A DNA stretch of 64,000 bases from Vreelandella neptunia (GCF_034479615.1 NZ_CP140255.1:4340001-4404000), one strand, 5' to 3'; positions 47,353 through 56,463 are shown, counted from the first letter of the stretch. Notes: a model not told the origin generated them from the letters alone. Numbers and translations: made by a program.

Positions 47353-48236
47353 TACAGCATCACTTCCCTAATGCCACGGGTGGGCCGCACCCATGATTTA
47401 CTCTGAATAATTTTCTCATCGATGCACTCAGCTCCAGACAAAATAGCGGCATTTGCACACTCAATCAGCAGCCGGTGCAGGTCACCCAAATTACCGCCAG
47501 AAATCGCGTGGAGCTGGGTCGCCAATTGGGGCTCATGCAGTTGGGAAGGATGTTTGAGAGGTAATATCTTCTCAAAGCCAGCGAGCAGCTTCTGAAACTC
47601 CTGATTGAGCTCCCACTTTGGTAACGCGACCACATCAAAGCGACTCGCATGCTGTGGGTCTGAATGCAGCACACGCACAGCATCTTGCGTCCCCACACCA
47701 ACGATGGGAATCATTAGCTCATTGCATAAAAGCTTAATGGCATTCATCGTTTCGCGCTGCTTAACAGCACCACCGGTTAACAGAGAGTGAAACTCATCGA
47801 TGATCAGTAAGCGCGTATGGCAAGCACGCAGTTGATGAATCACCTGGTAGCGCAGCTTGGGAACAGGATCTGTAGGCCGGTAGGGAGCCCAGAAACTCTC
47901 TAGCACTGCGATATACAGACTTTTCTCATCGGCACTCGGGGGAGCCTGAGTGACAACAACAGGCTTCACGGGCTCTACGTCTTCATTCACGTAGCCTTCA
48001 CCGTACTGCTTACGAAACCGTTGAACGATGGTTGTCTTTCCGTTGTTGGAGTCACCCACGAGCAAGAGGTTAGGCATACGAGGACGACTGGGCTTCTCCA
48101 TCAACCCACGCATGACCTCAATGACACGATTGGCCAATGGATAGCCCAACCAGCGCGGTTGATCCATAAACTCCATTCGCTCTTTAGCGGACAGCCCCAA
48201 GACGTGACGAAGATCAGGATGAAGGTGTGTGCTCAT
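47352..48236 (-). CDS. tnsC: TnsC/TniB-type AAA+ transposition ATPase
   Basis: The 294-aa protein has Walker A LLVGDSNNGKTTIVQRF and Walker B RLLIIDEFHSLL, then GVGTQDAVRVLHSDPQHASRF as the sensor and arginine-finger region. Size and motifs match TniB of Tn5053-type elements, shorter than Tn7 TnsC. It forms filaments on target DNA and activates the transposase. It overlaps tnsB by 4 bp. Confidence 0.92.
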   Translation of the reverse strand: MSTHLHPDLRHVLGLSAKERMEFMDQPRWLGYPLANRVIEVMRGLMEKPSRPRMPNLLLVGDSNNGKTTIVQRFRKQYGEGYVNEDVEPVKPVVVTQAPPSADEKSLYIAVLESFWAPYRPTDPVPKLRYQVIHQLRACHTRLLIIDEFHSLLTGGAVKQRETMNAIKLLCNELMIPIVGVGTQDAVRVLHSDPQHASRFDVVALPKWELNQEFQKLLAGFEKILPLKHPSQLHEPQLATQLHAISGGNLGDLHRLLIECANAAILSGAECIDEKIIQSKSWVRPTRGIREVML

Positions 48237-50161
48237 GCTATGTCCCAGTTCACATCGATATCACCCGTTAAAAGACCGTCCCCTTGAGCGGGTGTCTCTT
48301 TAGGGGCCGCAGTTGAGGGCGCATGTAAAAGGGGATCTGCAGGCGTCACCTTCTTCTCATGCTCTTTACGTCGTTGTGCCTGACGGCGACTTCGCTTAGT
48401 ACGTGCTTGCGACTCCTCCACATGGGTTCGCAGCTCACTAATAGCGCGTAGAATTTCAGTCTCATTGACCGAGTTTCTTCCTTCCTGCCGAAGGCGCGCT
48501 TTAGCTTGGGCATACTCCCAAACACTCATCGAGGGGAGGGCAAGATTGGCAAAGGGCACGCGAAAATAGTGCCCGAGCTCCGGGTCTTTGAACCAAATGA
48601 CACTAATGTCGCGAGGGTCGCGCCGGAAAACAAAGGTGCGTTTCTTGTCTGGCATGTCTGGATCTTTGGCATTGATCCAAGGTCTTAGCGCTTCATCGTA
48701 ATAGTTTATGCCATCGATGGTCACACCAAAGGTCTGGATCGTACGCTGAAAGCTGGGCAAAAAATCGAGCAATACAGAGAGCCTGTCAGCAGGCCTCGGC
48801 GCTAATCCCACTCCCTGCACATCCGCATTGCCAAACACACCAATTTCCCACTTTTTCATCGGCGACATACCAATCCCAGAATGAAGGCGCTGGTGGTAAA
48901 CCTTGCAAATCAACGTCACCAGCCACTCTTCAAACTCGCTTTTCGTCATGGCCGCGTGCTTCTCTGGATCGTATCCCTCTTTCTCTTTAATGGAGGAGAA
49001 GGTCGTCCCAGGCAGGTTATGGATTTCCTTTAGAAGAGAGCCCAGTACCCGCTCAATGTGGCCACCATAACGAGGCTGCTTAACAGGCCGAAACTCAAGG
49101 TTGACCCCATAGGCTAGGCATGAGCGCCGAAACGTCTCAGAGCGAAAATCTGGGCCGTTATCGACATGAATCGTGGCGGGTGTGCCCCATACCGGCCACT
49201 CAGCCTCCACATTATGCAGTAGCAACCACTCATCTTTAGGAAGCATGGAGTGCGCCACACACATGCCGACAGATGTTTCAGAGGGCGGGTCAAACGACAA
49301 GTAATACCCCGTGACCATGCGAGTAAACACGTCCATGGCCAACGTAATCCATGGGCGACCAATCGGCTTGCGATACACGTCATCGACCAAAATAATATCG
49401 GCAGGCGTGTGGTCAATCTGCATAACGGCTAACGGATAGTCCGCATTGGGAAATTTTCCGGCAGCCGGCTGGAACTTGTTAATGGCTTTGTCTCTAAAAC
49501 CATGGCCACGCAACCGGTCACGCTCTGGGATATCACGCAGACGAGCACGAACGGTACCAGGGCTCGGCGGGTCGATGCGCCGTTCATGGCAGCGCCGCAT
49601 GACTTCCTGTACCGCTTTTTGTGCGGACGGACGCTGCAGCGTCAAATACACCTCTTTGATGACTTCCTGAATCACTGCCTCGGCATGCGCGGGAATACGC
49701 GACTTTCCCTTCTTCCACCCTGGCTTTTGAGGAATCAATGCGAGCACCGAGCCCGTCGCTTTATACCGCTTCAACCAACGGTAGATCGTAGCCGTATCAA
49801 CCCCCGTTTGTTTCGCACGCTCCTCCGCTGCATCCCGCCCCACCGTATGGCGATCCACCAAGGGCTTAATGATGGAAAAGCGATGCTCGGCCTCCCGCCA
49901 ATCGGCATCCCCAATCTCGGACATATCCTGCTCAGGGGATACGGACCCGCTATTGAGAGGCGCTAGTTCTTTGATGCGAAGCGGGCAACTACGCCCGGAC
50001 TCAACGGCAATGCCAATGACTGTCTCAAAATCGAGCACCTGGGAAATTCGGTAAACGGTGCCATCTTTCTGAACCTGCTCACCCACCATAATCTGCAAGT
50101 GTTGGCGTGTTTGGGCGACGCCGTTATTGGGTTCAGTTGCGCTGCCACGATGGTTATTCAT
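48233..50161 (-). CDS. tnsB: TnsB/TniA-type DDE transposase
   Basis: The 642-aa protein has N-terminal HTH segments (RAKQTGVDTATIYRWLKRYKATG) and a Mu-type DDE core with MQIDHTPADI (Asp), IHVDNGPDFRSE (Asp) and YGGHIERVLGSLLKEIH (Glu). A beta-barrel and a basic tail (RTKRSRRQAQRRKEHEKK) follow, the last being the part that contacts TnsC. It binds the repeated boxes at both ends and makes the 3' cuts. It overlaps tnsA by 8 bp. Confidence 0.93.
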   Translation of the reverse strand: MNNHRGSATEPNNGVAQTRQHLQIMVGEQVQKDGTVYRISQVLDFETVIGIAVESGRSCPLRIKELAPLNSGSVSPEQDMSEIGDADWREAEHRFSIIKPLVDRHTVGRDAAEERAKQTGVDTATIYRWLKRYKATGSVLALIPQKPGWKKGKSRIPAHAEAVIQEVIKEVYLTLQRPSAQKAVQEVMRRCHERRIDPPSPGTVRARLRDIPERDRLRGHGFRDKAINKFQPAAGKFPNADYPLAVMQIDHTPADIILVDDVYRKPIGRPWITLAMDVFTRMVTGYYLSFDPPSETSVGMCVAHSMLPKDEWLLLHNVEAEWPVWGTPATIHVDNGPDFRSETFRRSCLAYGVNLEFRPVKQPRYGGHIERVLGSLLKEIHNLPGTTFSSIKEKEGYDPEKHAAMTKSEFEEWLVTLICKVYHQRLHSGIGMSPMKKWEIGVFGNADVQGVGLAPRPADRLSVLLDFLPSFQRTIQTFGVTIDGINYYDEALRPWINAKDPDMPDKKRTFVFRRDPRDISVIWFKDPELGHYFRVPFANLALPSMSVWEYAQAKARLRQEGRNSVNETEILRAISELRTHVEESQARTKRSRRQAQRRKEHEKKVTPADPLLHAPSTAAPKETPAQGDGLLTGDIDVNWDIA

Positions 50162-50834
50162 AATCGGGTACCCATACCTCCGATAGAGGACTGAAGGATT
50201 GGGCCATATCGCAATCTAACTGCCGAGTCGCCAGTAGATGCCATAAATGCGCAATCCCCTCTGCCCGGTAAATATCGCCCATAAAGTGCCGAGAAAGCAG
50301 GTAATCCAAGGTCGCCACCCCCATTTCCCTCACCGTGTTGAGGACTGCCTGGCTTTCGACAGAGGGAAACACCATCCGCTTGTAGCGCGCTAGGAAGGTA
50401 ATGTTGTCCAAGGTCTTATCACGAATGCGGCTTTCATCATGAATGCGAAACGCCCAGCCCTCATTGTTGGCATGCCGTATCGCCGCCTTCCATTTAGGCG
50501 ACCATTCACGCCAATGTGCTTGCCACTTTTCCCGTGGTTTGACCTCCACCAGGAGAGGTTTTGGGTAATCCCTGTAATGACGGTTACCGAGACGGTAATA
50601 AACCAAATAGTCAGGTGTGTAGGTGTAGCGCCTACCGGTCACGGGATGATGAAACGGGATCTCGCACGGCTGGGATATCACACCAAGGACGCTCACATCA
50701 AAGTCAGCCTTGATGAGGAAATCACGTTCGAGCGTCGACTCGAACGCAATAGACTCCTCCCCGCGAAAGGCATAGTAGCCAGACACACTTCGTCGGGTAG
50801 GGCCGATTTTACGAACGGATGTAGGCAGTGGCAT
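50154..50834 (-). CDS. tnsA: TnsA-type endonuclease subunit
   Basis: The ATG at 50834 gives 226 aa; a TTG at 50849 is an alternative, but it falls in a TnsB box. The restriction-enzyme-like active site is visible: FESTLERDFL (Glu), YTPDYLVYY (Asp) and LLVEVKPREKW (E-x-K). TnsA makes the 5' cuts, so the element should move by cut-and-paste, unlike Tn5053 elements, which lack TnsA. The promoter overlaps the TnsB boxes, suggesting repression by the transposase. Confidence 0.92.
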   Translation of the reverse strand: MPLPTSVRKIGPTRRSVSGYYAFRGEESIAFESTLERDFLIKADFDVSVLGVISQPCEIPFHHPVTGRRYTYTPDYLVYYRLGNRHYRDYPKPLLVEVKPREKWQAHWREWSPKWKAAIRHANNEGWAFRIHDESRIRDKTLDNITFLARYKRMVFPSVESQAVLNTVREMGVATLDYLLSRHFMGDIYRAEGIAHLWHLLATRQLDCDMAQSFSPLSEVWVPDYE

Positions 50835-50839
50835 GGGCA

Positions 50840-50973
50840 GTCGCACCAAATGTTGAATAAAACAAGACCTGTCGCATCAATTGCTATTAATTCTGTCGCA
50901 CTCAATCCTGTACAGACTACCATAATAGCCCGATATTACGCCCTGAGGGTCGCACTAATTGCTGAAAATGACA
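50840..50973. repeat. Right end of the Tn7-like transposon: four TnsB-type boxes and terminus
   Basis: GTCGCACCAAATGTTG (50840), GTCGCATCAATTGCTA (50871), GTCGCACTCAATCCTG (50895) and GTCGCACTAATTGCTG (50949) are directly repeated. AAAATGACA forms the end at 50973. Unequal box numbers at the two ends (2 and 4) are typical of Tn7-like elements. Confidence 0.88.
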
Positions 50974-50978
50974 CTCAA
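50974..50978 (+). repeat. Right target-site duplication of the Tn7-like transposon
   Basis: CTCAA, identical to 26999-27003. Beyond it, a TTGAG at 50989-50993 makes a small inverted repeat with the duplicated target. Confidence 0.9.
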
Positions 50979-51204
50979 CATAAACATTTGAGATTCGCTA
51001 AAGTGTATATTTATTCGCTGACAATGCGAAGTTGGTTTTCTAAGTAAGGGCTAGCATTCGCCGGGAGCAGGTTTGTCGGAGTTAAAAGGACCAAGAGGTT
51101 GTTTTCTACTTAATAACACAAGTGGGCGGTTGAGACGGTAGCTAACAGTGTGGTGACCCATAAGGTGACTAAGAAAATTTGTTATAGGGCATAGACACTA
51201 TTAT

Positions 51205-51675
51205 TTACTCTGGGGGTATTCCAGTTTGTATTGGAAAGGGGTTCTCAATACTTTCGTCTGCTTGGTGACGCCTTTGCTCTTGTGTCCATAATGTCTTGAG
51301 ATAATTCACCACATCTCGTATCTCGCTGGGAGCCAAAACTTCCTGATACGCTGGCATCGTTAGCCTATCGGTTTTATTCCAGGGGTCGCGCCAACCCTCG
51401 GCAATAATTCGGTAGAGCATGGCATCAGAGTGTTTCCAGGTATGGCCCTCTGGCCCATGTGGTGGAGCAGGTAACTCGCCTAGAGCATTTTGCTCTTCCC
51501 AGTTGGGCATGCCTTCGCCTTGTGTACCGTGGCAACTAGCACAGTATTGTCGGTAAACTCTTTTTCCGTCTTCCAGCTGAGGAGTATCGCTTGAAAAAGG
51601 ACGGTCCTCAGCCATGGCGTGCCCCACAACCATTAGCGTCAGCCATGAGGCAGTGAAAAAACAGTGCTTACGCAT
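51205..51675 (-). CDS. Periplasmic class I cytochrome c
   Basis: Start 51675 (MRKHCFFTASWLTLMVVGHAMA) gives a good signal peptide and 156 aa. It overlaps the upstream gene by 8 bp. CASCHG is the heme-binding site and TMPAYQEVL supplies the axial Met. It would shuttle electrons in the periplasm. The next genes encode a beta-propeller, CcdA and thioredoxins, so this looks like a redox arm of copper resistance. Confidence 0.88.
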   Translation of the reverse strand: MRKHCFFTASWLTLMVVGHAMAEDRPFSSDTPQLEDGKRVYRQYCASCHGTQGEGMPNWEEQNALGELPAPPHGPEGHTWKHSDAMLYRIIAEGWRDPWNKTDRLTMPAYQEVLAPSEIRDVVNYLKTLWTQEQRRHQADESIENPFPIQTGIPPE

Positions 51676-52534
51676 CGGGATAAGTCCAGGATTGGCCTTC
51701 ATCTTCACTGTGTAGAAGTTCCCCTTTCTGGTTTAAACCATAGAGAGTGTCTTTGGCGGAGAGTGTGAGTGCAACGAGCTCTGTGCCGTCACCAGCTACT
51801 TGTTGCCACTCTTGACCACCCGTTTCACTACGCCATAGTCCTTGCTGTGTAACCACATAGACTCGCTTTGGGTTGCCAAGGCTATAAGCCACATCATAGA
51901 CGCTGCCAGCATCAAGTGCTCCGGTCGGTCTCCAACCGCAAAAGCAGTCCATCGATAGACGCACCGCATCGTCCGATACCCCGTAGAGCCAGCCGGTCTG
52001 CATGCTGCCTTCCATGTCAGAGTGGACGAGTCGGTTAATCTTTTGTGAAGGACCACTGTCCATTTTTTTCCAGGTGGTGCCAGCATCCTCGCTTTGGTAG
52101 ATGCCGTCTTCTTCAATTACCGCATAAAGTGTTTCGTTCTGACGGCGATGTACAGCTAGCGCAGTAACCTCTCGGCTAGGTAGGTTAGCGCTAAGCTCTT
52201 GCCAGGTTTCTCCATTGTCGGTGCTACGCTGCACCCCGATTGAGGGGCCTGCGATATAGAGCGCTTGCGGATCAGTGGAGGGGACCGATACCGCGCGCAA
52301 CTGGCCTTCATTCACGTCTTCGGGCAAGGGAATCGCATTCCAGGTCATGCCTTCATCGGCACGCTGGAATAGTTGGTTAGCCTCAATTTTAAACAGTCGT
52401 TTGCCTGTTACGTCATATTGCAGTGCAAGCAACCCTTCTTCAGTTGCCAAGGCCGTAATGGCGCTGCCAAAGCTGACTGCGGCCAAGCCTGTCAGTAAGA
52501 AGACACGTAAAAAACGACTCACGATCATGTGCAT
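51668..52534 (-). CDS. Exported BNR/YCF48-like beta-propeller protein
   Basis: The 288-aa protein has a signal peptide (FLLTGLAAVSFGSAITALA). It has repeated Asp-box motifs (RSTDNGETWQEL, QSEDAGTTWKKM, RSETGGQEWQQV, HSEDEGQSWTY) that form blades of a sialidase/HCF136-like propeller. No catalytic site is seen. It may bind a partner such as the cytochrome made by the overlapping gene. The start could be either Met1 or Met3. Confidence 0.75.
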   Translation of the reverse strand: MHMIVSRFLRVFLLTGLAAVSFGSAITALATEEGLLALQYDVTGKRLFKIEANQLFQRADEGMTWNAIPLPEDVNEGQLRAVSVPSTDPQALYIAGPSIGVQRSTDNGETWQELSANLPSREVTALAVHRRQNETLYAVIEEDGIYQSEDAGTTWKKMDSGPSQKINRLVHSDMEGSMQTGWLYGVSDDAVRLSMDCFCGWRPTGALDAGSVYDVAYSLGNPKRVYVVTQQGLWRSETGGQEWQQVAGDGTELVALTLSAKDTLYGLNQKGELLHSEDEGQSWTYPDA

Positions 52535-52557
52535 TTCAATATTTCCTTAAATAACGA

Positions 52558-53301
52558 TTAGCCGATAACACCTAGGGCAGGGAAAGTACGCAATAACCAA
52601 TATGACAGCTCGGATAGTTTGCCTGTGATCATTAAGCTACCCATCAGGATCATGATCAACCCAGCCGCTATATGTATGAAATGCCCCCAGCGACGCAGGA
52701 ATTTCTGGTGCTTTATGAAGCGATCAAGTGAAAGGGCACTCAGCATGAAGGGCACACCCAGACCCAAAGAATAAACGCCGAGCAACGCCATGCCGCTCCA
52801 GGCGTTGGCCGTGGAAGCGCTGACGGTAAGAATGGCACCTAGAATCGGGCCAATGCAGGGGGTCCAGCCAAATGCAAACGCTAAACCAAGCAGATAAGCC
52901 GCACTGCGGCTTCCGCCGACGTCCTTCAGTCGACCCATAAACCGCCATTCTTGATGAAACCAGCGCCATGGCATGAGCCCGGTCATGAAGGCACCAAACA
53001 GTATAACGATAAGGCCACCGACTAGGTTTGCTTCTTGGCGATACACCAATAGCAGACGACCAATGGCGGTGGAGCTGGCTCCCAGCAACAAAAAAACGGT
53101 TGAAAAACCGAGCACGAACCATATCGACTGGGTTAACACCCGGAGTCGCTCTCGTCTATCCGCCTTCTGTAATTGTCCGAGCGAGCGGCCGGTCATGAAA
53201 GAAAGATAGCCAGGCACAAGTGGCAAAACACAGGGTGAAATGAACGAGATCAGGCCTGCCAGAAAGGCAGTGACCAGTCCTATATTGGCTACTTCAAGCA
53301 T
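52558..53301 (-). CDS. ccdA: CcdA-type cytochrome c biogenesis / disulfide reductase membrane protein
   Basis: The 247-aa protein has about six membrane spans. FLAGLISFISPCVLPLVPGYLSFMTG and AFGWTPCIGPILGAIL carry the two redox cysteines in SPCVLP and TPCIGP contexts. It moves reducing power from cytoplasmic thioredoxin to the periplasm, here probably for the TlpA-like proteins and cytochrome heme sites in the same cluster. Confidence 0.92.
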   Translation of the reverse strand: MLEVANIGLVTAFLAGLISFISPCVLPLVPGYLSFMTGRSLGQLQKADRRERLRVLTQSIWFVLGFSTVFLLLGASSTAIGRLLLVYRQEANLVGGLIVILFGAFMTGLMPWRWFHQEWRFMGRLKDVGGSRSAAYLLGLAFAFGWTPCIGPILGAILTVSASTANAWSGMALLGVYSLGLGVPFMLSALSLDRFIKHQKFLRRWGHFIHIAAGLIMILMGSLMITGKLSELSYWLLRTFPALGVIG

Positions 53302-53317
53302 TACCCTTTACCCATGG

Positions 53318-53701
53318 CTAGGCTTGGAAATTTGATGAGGAATGCTTGATTGACTCGTTTTGATCTACTATTTGGCGAGTGGTGGACGCTGTGCCAGCAT
53401 TCACTTCTGAAGCGTCTTCTACCCGAGCCTGAACATTGTTAGCGTCGCTTTGCTCGGTCGCTTCACTTTTTTTGTCTTTGCACTTCATCATGCATAGGCC
53501 TAATCCGCACATAATGAGACATGGCAATAGGCTCAATAGTATAGGCGCGATGCCCAGCAAAACCAGGTTATCCCAGCCAAAAGCAAGGCCGCCAGCCACT
53601 GCCACGCCACCCAGCAACATCAGGCCGCGTGGCCCTGTCAACAGGCCTTGTAGCCCCGATTTTTGTTTGTTCTGTTGGGTTTTGTCGTCACAACAACTCA
53701 T
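53318..53701 (-). CDS. Small Cys-rich membrane protein of unknown role
   Basis: The 127-aa protein starts MSCCDDK and has two hydrophobic stretches (LMLLGGVAVAGGLAFGW and VLLGIAPILLSLLPCLIMCGLGLCMMKC). Cysteines gather at both membrane edges, and the Ser/Thr/Glu-rich tail looks disordered. This arrangement suggests soft-metal binding. It lies 12 bp downstream of the thioredoxin-like gene in the same operon. The family is not recognised with certainty. Confidence 0.6.
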   Translation of the reverse strand: MSCCDDKTQQNKQKSGLQGLLTGPRGLMLLGGVAVAGGLAFGWDNLVLLGIAPILLSLLPCLIMCGLGLCMMKCKDKKSEATEQSDANNVQARVEDASEVNAGTASTTRQIVDQNESIKHSSSNFQA

Positions 53702-53713
53702 GGTGCTACCTCA

Positions 53714-54268
53714 TTATCTGGTTGCAATCATTTCGGCAAGAAAGTCGATCATGTCTTGAGTGTTCCACTCGGCTTCCCCCACGAGGCGCCCAATTTCTTT
53801 GCCTTGGCGGTCAAGTAGCAGCGTCGTGGGAATACCTACGGCCCCAAGATCTGCACTGGCCATCCCGGTTTTATCTATATAGGGAGCCAGATGTTCAATG
53901 CCTATCTCTTGATAAAATTCATTAACAATCTCGACCCCCTTACGGTCGATCGATAAGGCGACCACTTCAAAGTCATCGCTGCCAAGCTCAGCTTGCAGGG
54001 CATCTAAAGTGGGCATTTCCTCTCGGCAAGGCCCACACCATGTTGCCCAGATGTTGAGTAGAATCAGTTTCCCTTCAAAGTCAGCCAGTGTTAAAGGGGT
54101 ACCGCCACTATCCTCGAAACTGATTTGTGCCACGTCGTTGGGGGTGGCCCAGAGAAGAAACCCTTGTGGCCCTGAGCTTTCTGACGGGGCGGCCATGGCA
54201 AGGGAGGTGGCCGTCATCAGAAATACGGCTACGAGATGTCCTGCCAGGATGGGTAGTTTCATCGCCAC
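53714..54268 (-). CDS. TlpA-like periplasmic thioredoxin
   Basis: The 184-aa protein has a signal peptide and a thioredoxin fold with NIWATWCGPCREEMPTLDAL; the active site is C-G-P-C. The cis-Pro segment is AVGIPTTLLLDRQG. It would reduce periplasmic disulfides using electrons from the neighbouring CcdA. The gene is 8 bp downstream of the DUF411 gene. Confidence 0.88.
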   Translation of the reverse strand: MAMKLPILAGHLVAVFLMTATSLAMAAPSESSGPQGFLLWATPNDVAQISFEDSGGTPLTLADFEGKLILLNIWATWCGPCREEMPTLDALQAELGSDDFEVVALSIDRKGVEIVNEFYQEIGIEHLAPYIDKTGMASADLGAVGIPTTLLLDRQGKEIGRLVGEAEWNTQDMIDFLAEMIATR

Positions 54269-54276
54269 ACTACCCC

Positions 54277-54717
54277 TTAGTGAGTCGCGTAAATGTCGGG
54301 GCTATCGGTCGGTTGCGAGGCTATGACATAGACCTCCAGCGGGCCGCGTTTTTCTCCCGACATGCCCGGTGAACCAAGCGGCATTCCCGGCACACTCAGC
54401 CCTATGATAGAGGGCTTTGCATCAAGCACTTGGGTCACGCTCTCAACAGGCACATGCCCTTCGAAGAGATAGTCTTCTACGACCGTGGTATGGCAGCCAT
54501 GCAGTTCTTCAGGGACGTTATACTCGGCTTTCATTTCAACGAGGTCATGGGTGTCGACCGTCTCCACGTCGAAGCCGTTTTGTTCCAAATACTTGGCATA
54601 TTCGGCACAACACCCGCAATTGGGATTTTTGTAGAGGGTCGCTGATATATCAGCCGCCAATCCCGATACGGGAAAAGCCAGTAAAGACGTAACGGCTAGC
54701 GCTTTCCAATGTTTCAT
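54277..54717 (-). CDS. DUF411 periplasmic metal-binding protein
   Basis: The 146-aa protein has a signal peptide (LAVTSLLAFPVSGLA), KNPNCGCCAEYAKYLEQNGF at the N-terminus and the long Met-containing motif LSVPGMPLGSPGMSG, all hallmarks of DUF411. Members accompany copper resistance genes and probably bind Cu+ in the periplasm. It is upstream of the TlpA-like and CcdA genes. Confidence 0.9.
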   Translation of the reverse strand: MKHWKALAVTSLLAFPVSGLAADISATLYKNPNCGCCAEYAKYLEQNGFDVETVDTHDLVEMKAEYNVPEELHGCHTTVVEDYLFEGHVPVESVTQVLDAKPSIIGLSVPGMPLGSPGMSGEKRGPLEVYVIASQPTDSPDIYATH

Positions 54718-54782
54718 ATGTTGAGTGTCCGGTGAGATAACAGTGAGGAAGGTCTAAGCGACGCTACCCGCATAAGTGAAAA

Positions 54783-54811
54783 GGTTGCTTGCGTACAACG
54801 TACAAGCAACC
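54783..54811 (-). terminator. Rho-independent terminator behind the Met-rich gene
   Basis: GGTTGCTTG and CAAGCAACC are perfect arms, with GTAC pairs extending the stem inside. On the minus strand the stem is followed by TTTT. It lies 15 bp after the stop of the 78-aa gene and so separates it, at least partly, from the DUF411 operon. Confidence 0.7.
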
Positions 54812-54825
54812 CTATCCGAGCCGCT

Positions 54826-55062
54826 TTAAGCGTCATCGTTCTCATGCTGCATGTTTTCCATCATGGCGTTACATTTTTCCATCATGGACTTCATATCGCC
54901 CATCATGTCGTGCATACCACCTGCTTGCATCATATTGCTATGCATGTCATTGCCCTCCATCGGCTTCTGCTGATTCTCTTCTTGGGCAAGAAGCGAGCTA
55001 GCTCCGAAGCTACTGGCAGCAACAATGGCGGTAAACAGGATCGCAGTATTACGTTTACGCAT
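54826..55062 (-). CDS. Periplasmic Met/His-rich copper-binding protein
   Basis: The 78-aa protein has a signal peptide (TAIVAASSFGASSLLAQ). The mature part is mostly Met, His, Asp and Asn (DMHSNMMQAGGMHDMMGDMKSMM). Methionine clusters like this bind Cu+ or Ag+. AAGGAGAG is a strong ribosome binding site. It is the first gene behind a MerR-type promoter, so it is probably made in quantity under copper. Confidence 0.85.
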   Translation of the reverse strand: MRKRNTAILFTAIVAASSFGASSLLAQEENQQKPMEGNDMHSNMMQAGGMHDMMGDMKSMMEKCNAMMENMQHENDDA

Positions 55063-55153
55063 GACACTCTCCTTTGTGTGTGAATCACTCTGCCAAACGA
55101 GCTGAGGGTAGGACGTGATGAAGGTTTTTAACCTGTGGCAGAGCAGCTTTTGT

Positions 55154-55184
55154 AAGATATTCTTAAAGCAGACTTCAAGGTCAA
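55154..55184 (-). promoter_or_regulatory. MerR-family promoter of the copper-redox operon
   Basis: On the minus strand TTGACC, a 19-bp spacer TTGAAGTCTGCTTTAAGAA with the dyad CTTGAAG/CTTTAAG, and TATCTT. It points at the Met-rich gene and the genes behind it. The divergent MerR gene at 55307 is the obvious regulator. Confidence 0.7.
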
Positions 55185-55244
55185 GGCCTCATTTTAAATT
55201 TCGATGTACAACCGAAAGGTTTGCCATAAGCGCCCGTTGAAGAC

Positions 55245-55276
55245 TTGACCTTTGGGCAGCCTGGCGGTTGTAAGCT
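55245..55276 (+). promoter_or_regulatory. Possible MerR-type promoter of the regulator gene itself
   Basis: TTGACC is followed after 19 or 20 bp (TTTGGGCAGCCTGGCGGTT) by GTAAGC or TAAGCT. The layout resembles CueR promoters but the -10 is poor. It would drive the MerR gene 30 bp downstream. Confidence 0.4.
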
Positions 55277-55306
55277 GGCTACGAGTAAACAAATGAGGGT
55301 AAGCCA

Positions 55307-55732
55307 ATGCGAGTCTCCGAGCTGGCTCAGACGGGAGGGGTAACGGCAGAAACGGTACGTCACTATACAAGGGAAGGGTTGTTGCAACCGCACCGCGACC
55401 CGCGCAACGGTTATCAACTCTACGATATAGAGTCCTTGGGGCGCCTACGTTTTATCGACTGCCTGCGTTCGCTGGGCGTTAGTCTTCCAGAGATCAAACA
55501 AATATTATCTTGGGCGGATCAAGGCACCGTAGAGTTTAATGAACCAGTACCACTCGCCACTCAAAGGCGACGTCTTCACTTGCGGACCCAAGAACTCCAG
55601 GTGATAGCGCGATGGTTAGATAACATGAACCAAGACAAGATGACTGAAAGCTTCAGGCTGAAGGAACTAATCGAATCGCTTGGGACAGGTAAATTAGTTT
55701 TCGAGGCTAATGATTCGCGAAGTAATCATTAG
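55307..55732 (+). CDS. MerR-family regulator of the copper-redox operon
   Basis: The 141-aa protein has the HTH MRVSELAQTGGVTAETVRHYTREGLL and a dimer helix. It lacks the C-terminal Cys pair of CueR/ZntR; its only Cys is in FIDCLRSLG. It may sense something else or use a different metal site. It is divergent from the Met-rich gene and its MerR-type promoter. GAGGGTAAGCC precedes the ATG. Confidence 0.85.
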   Translation: MRVSELAQTGGVTAETVRHYTREGLLQPHRDPRNGYQLYDIESLGRLRFIDCLRSLGVSLPEIKQILSWADQGTVEFNEPVPLATQRRRLHLRTQELQVIARWLDNMNQDKMTESFRLKELIESLGTGKLVFEANDSRSNH

Positions 55733-55797
55733 TGATGCTGCGAAGTCATGGCACTGTGCGTATCCACCATCCCTATCATGGATTGCAGATGCCAGAG

Positions 55798-56463
55798 TTA
55801 CCAGACGGCAAACGTAATAATCAGCAGCGCTGCTAGCGTACGAGTCGCAGGACTACGTATCCATATTGAGACGCGGCGCGCTGCCACACCGGTCGCTAGG
55901 ACGGCAGGCAGGGTGCCGAGCCCGAAGGCCCCCATCATCGCGGCGGCACGCAATGGCTCGGCTACGGCCAGACTCCAGGCCAGCATCGAATAGATTAGCC
56001 CACAAGGCATCCAGCCCCATAGCGAGCCAAGTGCGAACGCTTGGGGCACTTTTACAACAGGCATCAAGCGACGTCCTATTGGTTCGATGCGGCGCCACAG
56101 AACGCGCCCTAGTGCCTCGATACGTAGCAAGCCCTTCCACCAGTTGGCGATATAAAGCGCCATCAGTATCAACATGACCGCCGCCAGGATACGCAATACC
56201 AGGGCGAAGCTGTCCAATGCATGGTTGAGCACGGAACCGAGCAGGGCCACCAAGGCACCCGCGATCATGTAGCTGCTGATACGGCCTAAATTATAGCCGA
56301 GCAACAGAGCTGCTAAACGGCTAGGTTGTCGCATGCTGGGGGGCACAGCAAAGGTCAGGGCACTCATGATGCCGCCACACATGCCGATACAGTGCGCGCC
56401 TCCCAGCAAGCCGAAGACGAAGGCCGCCGCCAGCGGCGGCAGGCTCAGGTCGGCGGGATTCAT
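55798..56463 (-). CDS. TauE/SafE-family (DsbD-like) membrane protein
   Basis: The 221-aa protein has about six membrane spans, with GGAHCIGMCGG in the first and LWGWMPCGLIYSML in the fourth. These conserved Cys are typical of the heavy-metal branch of the family, which is linked to copper delivery or transmembrane thiol exchange. It follows the DsbD N-domain gene without a gap, so the two may form a split DsbD-like machine. Confidence 0.85.
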   Translation of the reverse strand: MNPADLSLPPLAAAFVFGLLGGAHCIGMCGGIMSALTFAVPPSMRQPSRLAALLLGYNLGRISSYMIAGALVALLGSVLNHALDSFALVLRILAAVMLILMALYIANWWKGLLRIEALGRVLWRRIEPIGRRLMPVVKVPQAFALGSLWGWMPCGLIYSMLAWSLAVAEPLRAAAMMGAFGLGTLPAVLATGVAARRVSIWIRSPATRTLAALLIITFAVW

